Positions 26,215-35,599 of a stretch of 64,000 bases of DNA are shown here, one piece after another. Source of the DNA: Viridibacterium sp035456105. Its GTDB lineage: Bacteria; Pseudomonadota; Gammaproteobacteria; Burkholderiales; Rhodocyclaceae. The notes under the pieces are model-generated. The model saw only the letters and a program-made list of their open reading frames with translations. It had not been told where the DNA came from and did no database searches. A program made the position numbers and the translations under genes. The stretch is taken from positions 29,880 through 93,879 of the forward strand of contig DATIDV010000003.1 of assembly GCA_035456105.1 (NCBI GenBank), read 5' to 3'. Numbering within the stretch: the first letter of the stretch is position 1; each line of letters begins with the position of its first letter.

Positions 26215-27288
26215 ATGACAAATGCAATGCCGAAGTGGGCCTGGTTGCTGCCGGCACTCGCCTGCCTGACCCTGCCCGTAACGATTTTTTATCCGGCGGG
26301 CCCCGTCTTCGCCCTTGCTGCCATAGCGCTGATAGGTGCCGTCTTCGCTGCAGTCCATCATGCAGAGGTCATTGCCCACAAGGTCGGCGAACCTTTCGGC
26401 ACATTGATTCTGGCGGTGGCCGTCACCGTCATCGAGGTCGCCCTGATCGTATCCATCATGCTCTCGGCCGGCCCCGACAAGAGCACGCTGGCGCGCGACA
26501 CGGTCTTTGCCGCGATCATGATCGTGTGCAACGGCATCGTTGGACTGTGTCTGCTTCTGGGCGGAGTGCGCCACCACGAACAGGGATTCGAATTGCAAGG
26601 CGCCAGCGCCGCGCTAGGCGTGCTCTGCGCGCTATCGGTCCTCACCCTAATCTTGCCGAACTACGCGACCTCGACGCCGGGGCCAACCCTGTCAAATTCG
26701 CAACTGATTTTCGTGGGTCTGATTTCGCTGGTGCTCTACCTGATATTCGTCTTCGTGCAGACCGTACGCCATCGCGACTATTTCCTGAGCAAGGATGAAG
26801 CAAGCAACGACGACCATCTGCCGCCGCCATCCCTCTCTGCGACGATGGCCAGCGCAGGGCTGATGCTTGCTTCGCTGGTCGCGGTGGTGGGCCTCGCGAA
26901 AACGCTGTCCACCGTGGTAGAGCAGACCGTCGCACAAGCAGGTGCGCCGAAAGCGGTTGTCGGGGTTGTCATCGCCGCCCTCGTACTCCTGCCCGAAGGC
27001 CTGGCGGCATTGCGCGCCGCACGCATGAACCGCCTGCAGAACAGCCTCAATCTGGCACTGGGCTCGGCCTTGGCCAGCATCGGACTGACCATCCCGACCG
27101 TCGCCGCCGTTTCGCTCATCCTGGGTCAGCCCATTGCGCTGGGCTTGGACGGCAAGGCAACCGTCATGCTGGCCCTGACGCTCCTGCAAGGCGTCATCAC
27201 ACTCGGCACCGGGCGCACGACCTTGTTGCAGGGCGCGATTCACCTCGTCATCTTCGCGACCTTCCTGATCTTTGCCGTGGTGCCATGA
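26215..27288 (+). CDS. chaA: Calcium/proton (sodium/proton) antiporter ChaA family
   Basis: A 357-residue membrane protein with about eleven hydrophobic segments in two homologous halves. The first half has the CaCA-family motif GEPFGTLILAVAVTVIEVAL (near residue 60) with its acidic residue; the second half has VLLPEGLAALRAARMNRLQN (near residue 260). This is the ChaA type, which exchanges Ca2+ or Na+ for protons and helps at alkaline pH. Neighbours (glk upstream, TRAP transporter downstream) give no functional clue. The 243-base gap after it shows no gene. Confidence 0.88.
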   Translation: MTNAMPKWAWLLPALACLTLPVTIFYPAGPVFALAAIALIGAVFAAVHHAEVIAHKVGEPFGTLILAVAVTVIEVALIVSIMLSAGPDKSTLARDTVFAAIMIVCNGIVGLCLLLGGVRHHEQGFELQGASAALGVLCALSVLTLILPNYATSTPGPTLSNSQLIFVGLISLVLYLIFVFVQTVRHRDYFLSKDEASNDDHLPPPSLSATMASAGLMLASLVAVVGLAKTLSTVVEQTVAQAGAPKAVVGVVIAALVLLPEGLAALRAARMNRLQNSLNLALGSALASIGLTIPTVAAVSLILGQPIALGLDGKATVMLALTLLQGVITLGTGRTTLLQGAIHLVIFATFLIFAVVP

Positions 27289-27531
27289 GTTGCTATGAGT
27301 AACCATGGGCTCCGCCGCGATCGATCAGTCATGTCGGCGCAAAAGAGACAGTCGCGGGAAAACCCCTAGCTGAATTCCGTCGCACAGCACTTATGCTGCC
27401 TCACCATTTTTGCGGCTGCCTACATCCCGTCGCGCCCAAACATGCAATGACACCCCCGGAACGTGGTGTGCCGCCTTCGGGACAGCACCCGCGCGTTTCC
27501 GCATCTTGATCCAACCGTAGCAGGAGAAATC

Positions 27532-28506
27532 ATGAAGACACTCGCATTTCTGATGATGGTGGCCTTCGGCTCAAGCCAGGCAATGGCCGCCGTGGAATTG
27601 AAGCTGGGGCACTTCGCACCGGACGGAACACCCAACGCCGTCGCGGCACTGCAGTTCAAGGCCAATGTCGAAAAGCGCACCAACGGAGAGGTGAAGATCA
27701 ATGTCTTCGGCAACAATGCGCTCGGCAATCCACCCGAGGTGCTGGAGCAAGTCATGCTCGGTGCGGTGGACATGAGCCTGTCCGGACAGGACCAGCTCGC
27801 CAAGCACTTCCCCTTCTACGACACGATCAGTACGCCGTTTGCATTCAAGGACTACCCGACAGCCGACAAGATCATCGACGGCGACTTCAAGGCCTGGGCA
27901 GAGCCCGAGCTGGCGAAAAAAGGCCTGGTTCACCTGTCGGATTGGGAGTGGGGCTTCCGCCAGCTCACCAACTCCAAGAAGCCCGTCATCGTGCCGGCGG
28001 ACATGAAAGGCATGAAGATCCGCACACCACCGGCCTTCGCCTATCAGGCCTTTGTTGAAGCGGCAGGCGGCAACGCACAAACCATCGGCTTCGCGGAGCT
28101 CGTCATGGCCATGAAGCAAGGCGTGGTGGATGGGCAGGAGAACCCCATCGGCACGATCTACAGCCTCAAGCTGTATGAAACGCAGAAGTACATGACCATC
28201 CTCAACTACACCTACAGCTCGATGGTTCACGTGGTGAACAAGAAGAGCTGGGACAAGCTGACTCCGGCGCAACAGAAGATCGTCGCCGAAGAGTCAGCCG
28301 CGTCCGCGAAGCTCGCCCGCAAGACCTTGCGCGACGACGAAACGACCCAACTCAAGGAGCTCGAAGCCAAGGGCATGGTTGTGGCCAGGCCTGATCTCGG
28401 CCCATGGAAGGCTGCAATGGGCCCGGCATGGGAGAAGGTCAAGGCCAAGGTTGGCCCGGACAACTTCAACCGCTTCATGGGCATCGTCGACAAGAACAGC
28501 AAATAA
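27532..28506 (+). CDS. dctP: TRAP transporter solute-binding protein DctP
   Basis: A 324-residue periplasmic receptor with a Sec signal peptide (MKTLAFLMMVAFGSSQAMAA). The mature protein shows LKLGHFAPDGTPN, the conserved GMKIRTPPA (arginine contacts the ligand carboxylate) and QGVVDGQENPIGTIYSLKLYE typical of the C4-dicarboxylate-type DctP family. ATG 27532 has CAGGAG 7 bases upstream. It is first in a dctP-dctM-dctQ set. The ligand is probably a carboxylate, identity unknown. Confidence 0.93.
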   Translation: MKTLAFLMMVAFGSSQAMAAVELKLGHFAPDGTPNAVAALQFKANVEKRTNGEVKINVFGNNALGNPPEVLEQVMLGAVDMSLSGQDQLAKHFPFYDTISTPFAFKDYPTADKIIDGDFKAWAEPELAKKGLVHLSDWEWGFRQLTNSKKPVIVPADMKGMKIRTPPAFAYQAFVEAAGGNAQTIGFAELVMAMKQGVVDGQENPIGTIYSLKLYETQKYMTILNYTYSSMVHVVNKKSWDKLTPAQQKIVAEESAASAKLARKTLRDDETTQLKELEAKGMVVARPDLGPWKAAMGPAWEKVKAKVGPDNFNRFMGIVDKNSK

Positions 28507-28516
28507 AAACGGACGG

Positions 28517-28554
28517 AAATGGCGGGCAGCTCCCTCGAGCCCCGCCATTTTTTT
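28517..28554 (+). terminator. Intrinsic terminator or attenuator between dctP and dctM
   Basis: AAATGGCGGG, 14-base loop, CCCGCCATTT followed by T residues, starting 10 bases after the dctP stop. Because the permease genes follow on the same strand, partial read-through would set a high receptor-to-permease ratio. Confidence 0.8.
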
Positions 28555-28628
28555 GTGCCACGTTTTCATATTCACCCCGTAGCACATCCATGCGCATCGC
28601 ATGAATTCGTGCAAGGAGCCTCACTCAG

Positions 28629-29915
28629 ATGTTGACCGTATCGATTTTCGCGGTACTGCTTGTCCTGCTCATGATCGATGTACCGATTGCCGTTGCGATC
28701 GGACTCACCGCCGTAGCCTTCTTCGTCGGCATGGGCCAGGGCGACTTCCTCATGATGCTGCCGCAGCGCATGTATTCCGGCACAACCGGCTTCACGCTGC
28801 TGGCCATCCCCTTCTTTATCCTCGCCGGCAATCTGATGAATACCGGCGGCGTCACCAAACGCATCTTCCGTTTTGCCGGTGCACTGGTCGGGCATGTGCC
28901 GGGCGGCCTCGGTCAGGTGAGCGTCATTTCCTCGATGATTTTCTCCGGCATGTCGGGCTCTGCCGTCGCCGACGCAGCAGGTCTCGGCCAGATCCAGCAT
29001 CGCGCCATGGTGGACGCCGGTTACAAACCAACGATCTCGGCCGCCATCGTGGCCGGCGCATCAACGATAGGCCCGGTGATTCCACCGTCGATTCCCTTCG
29101 TACTCTACGGCGCGATCACATCGGTGTCGGTCAGCCGTCTGTTCCTGGCCGGCGCGATACCAGGCGTGCTGATGGGTCTCGCCATGATGATCGGCATCTG
29201 GATGATGGCCGGCCCACGTGGCCTGCCGAGCAGCCCACGTGCGCATCTGAATGAAATCCTCGTCAGCTTCAAGGAAGCCTTCTGGCCGCTGATGGCCCCG
29301 GTCATCATCATCGGCGGCATCACGACCGGTTTCTTCACGCCGACCGAAGCATCGGTCATCGCCGCGCTGTATGCCCTGCTGCTCGGCTTCGCCTACCGCG
29401 ACCTGAAGTGGAAAGACCTGCCGCCCATCCTCTTTGCATCGCTCAAGCAGACCTGCGGTCTGATGTTCATCATCGCCACCGCAAACTTCTTCGGCTGGTT
29501 CACGATTTTCGAGCGCATCCCCGATGCACTCATCACCCAACTCACCGCACTGGGCACCTCGCCTGTCGGCTTCCTGTGGATCGTCATCGCCATCATTCTG
29601 GTGCTCGGCTGCTTCCTCGACGGCAATGCGATCTTTCTCATCACCCTGCCGATCTTCATGAAGCTGTGCCCGCTGTATGGCATCGATATGGTGAACTTCG
29701 GCGTGGTGATGACCTTGCTGATCATGATCGGCAACCTGACGCCACCCGTAGGCATGTGCCTGTTTGCGGTCGACAGCTTTGCCAAGGTCGGCGTGTGGAA
29801 ACTCGCTTATGAGTGCCTGCCCTACCTCGTCGCGATTCTGCTGGTAACGATCCTCTGCGCCTTCGTGCCAGAGATCTCCCTGTGGCTTCCTAACTACATG
29901 ATGGGCATCGGCTAA
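28629..29915 (+). CDS. dctM: TRAP transporter large permease DctM
   Basis: The 428-residue, twelve-segment subunit that performs Na+-driven translocation. Family patterns: AIPFFILAGNLMNTGG, FSGMSGSAVADAAGLG, STIGPVIPPSIPFVLYGA, and GNLTPPVGMCLF near the C-terminus. It starts 122 bases after dctP, past a terminator-like stem-loop, and is followed two bases after its stop by dctQ. The order P-M-Q differs from the usual P-Q-M. Confidence 0.94.
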   Translation: MLTVSIFAVLLVLLMIDVPIAVAIGLTAVAFFVGMGQGDFLMMLPQRMYSGTTGFTLLAIPFFILAGNLMNTGGVTKRIFRFAGALVGHVPGGLGQVSVISSMIFSGMSGSAVADAAGLGQIQHRAMVDAGYKPTISAAIVAGASTIGPVIPPSIPFVLYGAITSVSVSRLFLAGAIPGVLMGLAMMIGIWMMAGPRGLPSSPRAHLNEILVSFKEAFWPLMAPVIIIGGITTGFFTPTEASVIAALYALLLGFAYRDLKWKDLPPILFASLKQTCGLMFIIATANFFGWFTIFERIPDALITQLTALGTSPVGFLWIVIAIILVLGCFLDGNAIFLITLPIFMKLCPLYGIDMVNFGVVMTLLIMIGNLTPPVGMCLFAVDSFAKVGVWKLAYECLPYLVAILLVTILCAFVPEISLWLPNYMMGIG

Positions 29916-29917
29916 GC

Positions 29918-30457
29918 ATGAAAAATTCGATCATCCACACACTCAACCGCTTCGACCGCGCGCTGACACTGACGCTCGAATGGGTCTGCATCGTGCTCTT
30001 CGCAGCGATCACGTTGATCCTGTCGCTCAACATCGTCATCCGCTTCGTACCGCTGATGTCGATGCACTGGTTCGATGAAATCCTCGAACTGCTGTATGGC
30101 GCGCTGATCTTCTACGGCGCCGCCGCGGTGTGGGTCACGCACAGCCACTTCAGCGTGGGCGACTGGATTTCAAAGTATCTGAAAAGCGTGCGCGCACGCT
30201 TTGCCTATCGCCTGCTGGTTGAAGTCCTGTCGCTGCTGTTCGCGGCCGTGTTCCTCAAGTACGCATTCGACATCACCATGCAGACTGAAGAGCAGACCAC
30301 GGCGTTTGCGATGTCGAAGAAATGGCTCTACGCCTGCATGCCGATCACCGGCGCCATCATGGTCCTGTACAGCCTCAAAAACATGTACATCGAACTGGCG
30401 AAGATCGTGAATCCGGCGCTGGACATCGAAACGGGCCGCGAGGACCTCAATCACTGA
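29918..30457 (+). CDS. dctQ: TRAP transporter small permease DctQ
   Basis: A 179-residue membrane protein with four hydrophobic segments and the DctQ pattern RFDRALTLTLEWVCIVLFA at the N-terminus followed by WFDEILELLYGALIFYGAA. It pairs with DctM. The start is two bases after the dctM stop, so the two are translated from one message. Last gene of the TRAP operon. Confidence 0.9.
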   Translation: MKNSIIHTLNRFDRALTLTLEWVCIVLFAAITLILSLNIVIRFVPLMSMHWFDEILELLYGALIFYGAAAVWVTHSHFSVGDWISKYLKSVRARFAYRLLVEVLSLLFAAVFLKYAFDITMQTEEQTTAFAMSKKWLYACMPITGAIMVLYSLKNMYIELAKIVNPALDIETGREDLNH

Positions 30458-30562
30458 GAGCGCCCTTGGAAAGCGCCGGTTGCTGAAAGGGCAGGCAAGG
30501 AATCCGTCACGTAATCCATGAGAAAATCTGGCCAATAACCAGATCGACTCCGGGATCACGCG

Positions 30563-31630
30563 ATGGATCAGAAGGACTATGCCGCAACCACCACGATCGA
30601 GTATGTCAATGGGAGTGCCATCGCGTACGACACGGATCACATGGTCTACGTGCGGCACTACTACCTGTACTGCCTCGAACTCCTGAAACAGGCACTGAGC
30701 AAAAGCCCTGTTCCGGTGAACCTGATGCTCGGCGACTGCAAGCCGCGCTTTGCCAACCGAAACAAGACCTACAGGGTTGCGCTCCAGTACGAACACACGC
30801 TGGTCAAACAAGGAGGCCGCAACGCCAATGGCGCGATCATTGGCAACGTCATGGCCGCCGATGGCACGCCGTATCTGGTCAGGATAGAGAACTACGGGTT
30901 CTTTGCCTGGCAGGACTTTGTCATCGAATACAGCATGCCCAATCTCGTCAACATCGAGCGCTACGGCAAGCTGCAGAATTACCTCGAAAAATGTGCCTGC
31001 ATTTCACCCGTGCTGTACGCCTACGACCAACAAGCCGTCACACGGACAGTGCGCTCGCGGCAGGTTGTCACAACTTTCAACAACCCAAACGAACCGCGCA
31101 GAAAGCACCTGCTCGACGACATGCGTGCGCGCGGCCTGAATTGCGTCAACGAACGCGGCCGATTCAGCAGTGAGGACATCGCGGCGCTCTATACCGATAC
31201 GCGCGTACTGGTGAACGTTCATCAAACGCCTCACCATCACACCTTCGAGGAATTGCGCGTACTGCCAGCCCTGCTCTGCGGTTGCGTCATCGTCAGCGAG
31301 GACGTACCGCTCAAGGAAGCCATTCCCTACAGCGAGTTCATCATCTGGGCCGACTACGACTCCATCGCCGAAAAGGTCAAGGAAGTCAGCGACAACTACG
31401 CACAGTATTTCGACCAGATCTTTTCAGGCAATGCGCTGGCAGAGACCATCAGGAAGATGGAAGACGATAACGTCCGCAATGCAGATCGCATCGTCAGGAA
31501 CATAGGCGTCTATCGCGCTGCGCAAATCAGCAAACGCCCCCTGTATTTCCTGGCACACAAGATGCGGCGCGCAATCGCTGACTGGAGCCTGCCTTTGCGC
31601 CGGAGAGTCCTGCGGATCAGGTCTCGCTGA
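30563..31630 (+). CDS. Probable glycosyltransferase (GT-B, group 1-like), orphan
   Basis: A 355-residue soluble protein. The C-terminal half resembles the nucleotide-sugar-binding half of GT-B glycosyltransferases of the CgeB-like type: LVNVHQTPHHHTFEELRVLP, then LLCGCVIVSEDVPLKEAIPY, where the conserved glutamate usually contacts the sugar nucleotide. The N-terminal half is not recognisable. There is no signal peptide. It stands alone, 105 bases after dctQ, without other surface polysaccharide genes; the acceptor is unknown. The 118-base gap after it shows no gene. Confidence 0.6.
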   Translation: MDQKDYAATTTIEYVNGSAIAYDTDHMVYVRHYYLYCLELLKQALSKSPVPVNLMLGDCKPRFANRNKTYRVALQYEHTLVKQGGRNANGAIIGNVMAADGTPYLVRIENYGFFAWQDFVIEYSMPNLVNIERYGKLQNYLEKCACISPVLYAYDQQAVTRTVRSRQVVTTFNNPNEPRRKHLLDDMRARGLNCVNERGRFSSEDIAALYTDTRVLVNVHQTPHHHTFEELRVLPALLCGCVIVSEDVPLKEAIPYSEFIIWADYDSIAEKVKEVSDNYAQYFDQIFSGNALAETIRKMEDDNVRNADRIVRNIGVYRAAQISKRPLYFLAHKMRRAIADWSLPLRRRVLRIRSR

Positions 31631-31748
31631 ACAAGACCGTCGAGACCACTCTCGTCGCCACAATCCTGCCGCACAAAGTCTGGCACGACGGCTGAGATCA
31701 CAGAACCTCTTCGACGGATCCTCAGGCTCCTGGAGCAAATGGCGTCGC

Positions 31749-32813
31749 TCAGGCGCTCTTGCCAAATTGGCTCAGCACATCCCGCGCCATCCTGCGCAAA
31801 CTGTCGTCCTTTAAATCGGTAGCCGGAATTTTCACCGCGTCAGCAAAGCGCGGAAAATTCCGGTTTTGCGAACGCTGGTAATGCGGGTCGTAGTGATCAT
31901 CGATAAAGCCTGCAAACAGGTCCGCAAGGTTTCCTGCTGCCGCCTGCTCATGCCAGCGCGCAATCGTCTCGTTGCTCTGCAAGCCCTTGAGCATGGCAAT
32001 GCGCGACTGTAGTTGTGCGACGTCATCACCGAGATAAGCGTAATCGCGCAGCAGGAATTCCAGACGTGCCTCGCGCGTGGCTTCGATAGCAACGCACTCG
32101 CTGGCACGCATCACCTCGATCAATGGTTCGGGCACCTGGATGCGGCCGATCTTGCGGCTCTCCGCCTCGACGAAAACAGGCACCTGCGGATCGAACGCGG
32201 CCAGCTTCTGACATAGGCCCGTTTCGAAAAACTTCTGATTGGGTTGTGGCCGGCCCGGCATCGCGCCGAGCACCGAGCCCTTGTGGCAGGCGAGATCTTC
32301 GAGGTCGAGCACCTGCGCACCCTCAGTGGCCAGCGCTTCGAGCAAACGCGTCTTGGCGCTGCCCGTCGCACCACACACGACAATGAAACGGAACTGCGCA
32401 GGCAGCGTATTGATACGTTCGATAACGCTATGTCGATAGGTCTTGTAGCCGCCGGCGAGCTGACAGGCATCCCAGCCGACCATGCGCATCCAGGTACTGA
32501 AACTGCCGCTACGCTGCCCGCCGCGCCAACAGTAAATCAGCGGACGCCAACCGCGCGGCTTGTCGAGAAACCGGGTTTCCAGATGTCGTGCGATGTTCTT
32601 CGCAACGAGCGCGCCACCGATCTTGCGTGCCTCGAATGGCGATACCTGCTTGTAGATGGTGCCGACCCGCGCACGCTCTTCGTTGTCCAGCACCGGGCAA
32701 TTGATGGCGCCGGGTATGTGATCTTCCGCAAACTCGGCTGGCGAGCGCACGTCAATGAGGGTGTCGAACTCGGGCAGATCGGGCAGGCGCGCAATACCGT
32801 GGGCGTTGCTCAT
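31749..32813 (-). CDS. mnmH: tRNA 2-selenouridine/geranyl-2-thiouridine synthase
   Basis: Replaces sulfur by selenium in the wobble 2-thiouridine of tRNAs, using selenophosphate from SelD. The 354-residue protein has an N-terminal rhodanese domain (LIDVRSPAEFAEDHIPGAIN, active Cys in YCWRGGQRSGS near residue 95) and a C-terminal P-loop domain. The P-loop reads GATGSAKT, with Ala where the general GxxxxGK(S/T) rule has Gly. It is divergent from selD, with 84 bases between the start codons: the classical SelD/MnmH partnership. Confidence 0.94.
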   Translation of the reverse strand: MSNAHGIARLPDLPEFDTLIDVRSPAEFAEDHIPGAINCPVLDNEERARVGTIYKQVSPFEARKIGGALVAKNIARHLETRFLDKPRGWRPLIYCWRGGQRSGSFSTWMRMVGWDACQLAGGYKTYRHSVIERINTLPAQFRFIVVCGATGSAKTRLLEALATEGAQVLDLEDLACHKGSVLGAMPGRPQPNQKFFETGLCQKLAAFDPQVPVFVEAESRKIGRIQVPEPLIEVMRASECVAIEATREARLEFLLRDYAYLGDDVAQLQSRIAMLKGLQSNETIARWHEQAAAGNLADLFAGFIDDHYDPHYQRSQNRNFPRFADAVKIPATDLKDDSLRRMARDVLSQFGKSA

Positions 32814-32897
32814 TCAATTGGACCAGTGCAGAGGATCAAGGCGGCGTGCCGGGTGAAGCGGTAAAATCGCGTCCACACTCAGATGCAGGTCAAGGCA

Positions 32898-33944
32898 ATG
32901 GACACGAAGGACATCAAGCTCACGCAATTCTCCCATGGCGGCGGCTGCGGCTGCAAAATCGCTCCGGCCGTGCTGTCGCGCCTCCTGGCCACGGCGCCGC
33001 CGGGCATCGTGCCGCCTGAGCTGATGGTCGGCAACGAAACTTCCGATGACGCCGCCGTGTACCGCCTCAACGACGAACAGGCGCTGGTCGCAACAACCGA
33101 CTTCTTCACGCCCATCGTCGACGACCCTTACGATTTCGGCCGCATCGCCGCGACCAATGCCATCTCCGACGTCTACGCCATGGGCGGCAAACCGATCATG
33201 GCGCTGTCCCTTGTCGGCATGCCGCTCGACAAGATTCCGCTCGAAGCGGTCGGCCAGATACTCGCCGGCGGCGCGGCCGTGTGTCGCGAAGCCGGCATTC
33301 CGATTGCGGGCGGACATTCCATCGACATACCGGAGCCAATCTATGGCCTGGTGGTGATGGGTCTGGTGCACCCACAGCGTGTCAAGCGCAACACCGATGC
33401 GCGCGCGGGTGACGTACTCATTCTCGGCAAGCCACTTGGCGTCGGCGTACTCAGCGTCGCACTCAAGAAGGGCCTGCTCGACACGGCCGGTTACGCCGAA
33501 ATGATTCGCCACACGACGCATCTCAATCGCGTCGGCGCGACGCTCTCCGAGATTACCGGTGTGCACGCCCTCACTGACGTGACCGGCTTCGGCCTGGCCG
33601 GCCACCTGCTGGAAATCTGCCGCGGTTCGAAACTCGCGGCACAGATCGAATTCTCGTGCCTGCCTCTGATCGAACAGGCCGTGAGCTTCGCGAAGGAAGG
33701 CATGGCCACCGGCGCAACGGGACGCAACTGGAACGGCTACGGCGGCGAAGTCATTTCGCCGGAAGCATTGCAGCCCTGGCAGCGCAGCCTGCTGACCGAC
33801 CCGCAGACCTCCGGCGGACTGCTGGTGAGTTGCGCGCCGGATGCAGTCGACGAAGTATTGGCCGCATTTGTAGCGGACGGCTTCGACGCGGCGACCATCA
33901 TTGGCGGCATGTTTGAAGGACCATCGCTACTACGGGTGATCTGA
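32898..33944 (+). CDS. selD: Selenide, water dikinase (selenophosphate synthetase)
   Basis: Makes selenophosphate from selenide and ATP. The 348-residue protein has the active-site loop GGGCGCKI near residue 20 with cysteine (TGC codon, not an in-frame TGA), the DDAAVYRL metal-binding block and TDVTGFGLAGHL. Start at 32898 is preferred over an ATG at 32883 because AGG lies upstream at a workable distance; neither site is strong. It is divergent from mnmH, the only selenophosphate user visible; no selA, selB or selC is in the window. Confidence 0.95.
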   Translation: MDTKDIKLTQFSHGGGCGCKIAPAVLSRLLATAPPGIVPPELMVGNETSDDAAVYRLNDEQALVATTDFFTPIVDDPYDFGRIAATNAISDVYAMGGKPIMALSLVGMPLDKIPLEAVGQILAGGAAVCREAGIPIAGGHSIDIPEPIYGLVVMGLVHPQRVKRNTDARAGDVLILGKPLGVGVLSVALKKGLLDTAGYAEMIRHTTHLNRVGATLSEITGVHALTDVTGFGLAGHLLEICRGSKLAAQIEFSCLPLIEQAVSFAKEGMATGATGRNWNGYGGEVISPEALQPWQRSLLTDPQTSGGLLVSCAPDAVDEVLAAFVADGFDAATIIGGMFEGPSLLRVI

Positions 33945-34068
33945 CGTGACGCTGGACGCGGCTCGACCCAAGCCTGCCGCACGCGGAATCCGACCCAGAT
34001 CATGTCCAGATGCGGGCGGAGGCATTAGGCTTGCACTTTCGCTGACCTGACACGAGGAAAGACCACCC

Positions 34069-35433
34069 ATGCCAGACCGTAATCGCTACCTGCTTGAAGA
34101 AGCCCGCATGCCACGCCAGTGGTACAACGTGGTCGCCGACCTGCCGGAGCCGCCCGCACCGCCGCTGCATCCCGGCACCGGCCAGCCGATCGGCCCGGAC
34201 GATCTGGCACCGCTGTTCCCCAAGGCCATCATCGAGCAGGAAGTCAGCACCGAGCGCTGGATCGACATCCCCGAGCCGGTGCAGGAAGTGTTCAAGCTGT
34301 GGCGGCCGAGCCCGCTGTTCCGCGCGCGCCGCCTGGAAAAAGCGCTGGGCACGCCAGCGAAGATCTACTTCAAGTACGAAGGCGTGTCGCCAGCCGGCAG
34401 CCACAAGCCCAACTCCGCCGTGCCGCAGGCTTGGTACAACGCACAGGAACGCATCAAGAAGCTGTCCACCGAGACCGGCGCCGGACAATGGGGCTCATCG
34501 CTCGCCTTCGCCGGTGAGCTGTTCGGCCTCGACGTGACGGTCTATCAGGTGCGCGTGTCCTACGACCAGAAGCCCTATCGCCGCGCCATGATGGAAACCT
34601 GGGGCGCCAAGTGCATCCCCTCGCCGTCGAACACGACCGACTCGGGCCGCGCCATCCTGGCCGAACACCCGGATCACATGGGTTCGCTGGGCATCGCCAT
34701 TTCGGAAGCGGTGGAAGTCGCGGCGAAGAACGACGACACCAAGTACGCGCTGGGCTCGGTGCTCAACCACGTGTTGCTGCACCAGACCATCGTCGGCCAG
34801 GAAGCCATCCTGCAGATGGAGATGGCGGGCGACGATCCGGATGTCATCATCGGCTGTACCGGCGGCGGCTCCAACTTTGCCGGCATCGCCTTCCCCTTCA
34901 TGGGCCAGCAACTGCGCGGCGAGCACGCCAAGCGCCGCTTCGTGGCGGTGGAGCCGGCGGCCTGCCCGAGCCTCACGCGCGGCAAGTTCGCCTACGACTT
35001 CGGCGACACCTCCCACCTCACGCCGCTGGTGAAGATGCACACCCTCGGCTCGACCTTCACACCACCCGGCTTCCATGCCGGTGGGCTGCGCTACCACGGC
35101 ATGGCGCCGATGATCAGCCACATCGCCCACCTCGGCCTGATCGAAGCCCAGGCCTACCACCAGGGCCCGTGCTTCGAGGCCGGCGTGCTGTTCGCACGCA
35201 CCGAGGGCATCGTGCCGGCTCCCGAAGCGACGCACGCGATCAAGGGTGCGGTGGAAGAGGCCCTGCGCTGCAAGCGCGAAGGCAAGGCCGAGACGATTCT
35301 CTTCTGCCTCTCCGGCCATGGCCACCTCGACATGGCCGCCTACCAGGCCTACTTCGACGGCAAGCTGGTCGATCAGGACTATGACGAGAAGGAACTCGCC
35401 ATGGCACTGAGCCTGTTACCCAAGGTCGGCTGA
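34069..35433 (+). CDS. trpB2: Tryptophan synthase beta-like pyridoxal-phosphate enzyme (TrpB2)
   Basis: A 454-residue member of the TrpB2 branch (long beta chains without a trpA partner). The PLP lysine is in GSHKPNSA near residue 107; the phosphate-binding loop GCTGGGSNFAGIAFP is near 265. TrpB2 enzymes make tryptophan from indole and serine, or salvage indole. It follows selD on the same strand with 124 bases between. It is convergent with metY, separated by a bidirectional terminator. No trpA or other trp gene is near. Confidence 0.9.
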   Translation: MPDRNRYLLEEARMPRQWYNVVADLPEPPAPPLHPGTGQPIGPDDLAPLFPKAIIEQEVSTERWIDIPEPVQEVFKLWRPSPLFRARRLEKALGTPAKIYFKYEGVSPAGSHKPNSAVPQAWYNAQERIKKLSTETGAGQWGSSLAFAGELFGLDVTVYQVRVSYDQKPYRRAMMETWGAKCIPSPSNTTDSGRAILAEHPDHMGSLGIAISEAVEVAAKNDDTKYALGSVLNHVLLHQTIVGQEAILQMEMAGDDPDVIIGCTGGGSNFAGIAFPFMGQQLRGEHAKRRFVAVEPAACPSLTRGKFAYDFGDTSHLTPLVKMHTLGSTFTPPGFHAGGLRYHGMAPMISHIAHLGLIEAQAYHQGPCFEAGVLFARTEGIVPAPEATHAIKGAVEEALRCKREGKAETILFCLSGHGHLDMAAYQAYFDGKLVDQDYDEKELAMALSLLPKVG

Positions 35434-35536
35434 CGCGGACTTCTCTGATGCGCGCCGGCGCACTACCCGATTGGCATCTCTAGCCACTGACAGTCGCGCA
35501 CCGCCAGAGCAGCATCTTCGATACTGCATGCCCAGA

Positions 35537-35564
35537 ACAAAGGCCACCCGCGGGTGGCCTTTGT
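35537..35564. terminator. Bidirectional intrinsic terminator between trpB2 and metY
   Basis: A perfect 14-bp inverted repeat, ACAAAGGCCACCCG/CGGGTGGCCTTTGT, with AAA and TTT near the ends of the stem, between the convergent trpB2 and metY. Confidence 0.85.
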
Positions 35565-35599
35565 CATGCGCCGGACAGATTTCAGGGCTCACACCAGCA

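Noticed and set aside
32898..33944. Selenocysteine (TGA) in SelD
   Set aside because: The active-site loop GGGCGCKI is read entirely from TGC cysteine codons; there is no in-frame TGA.
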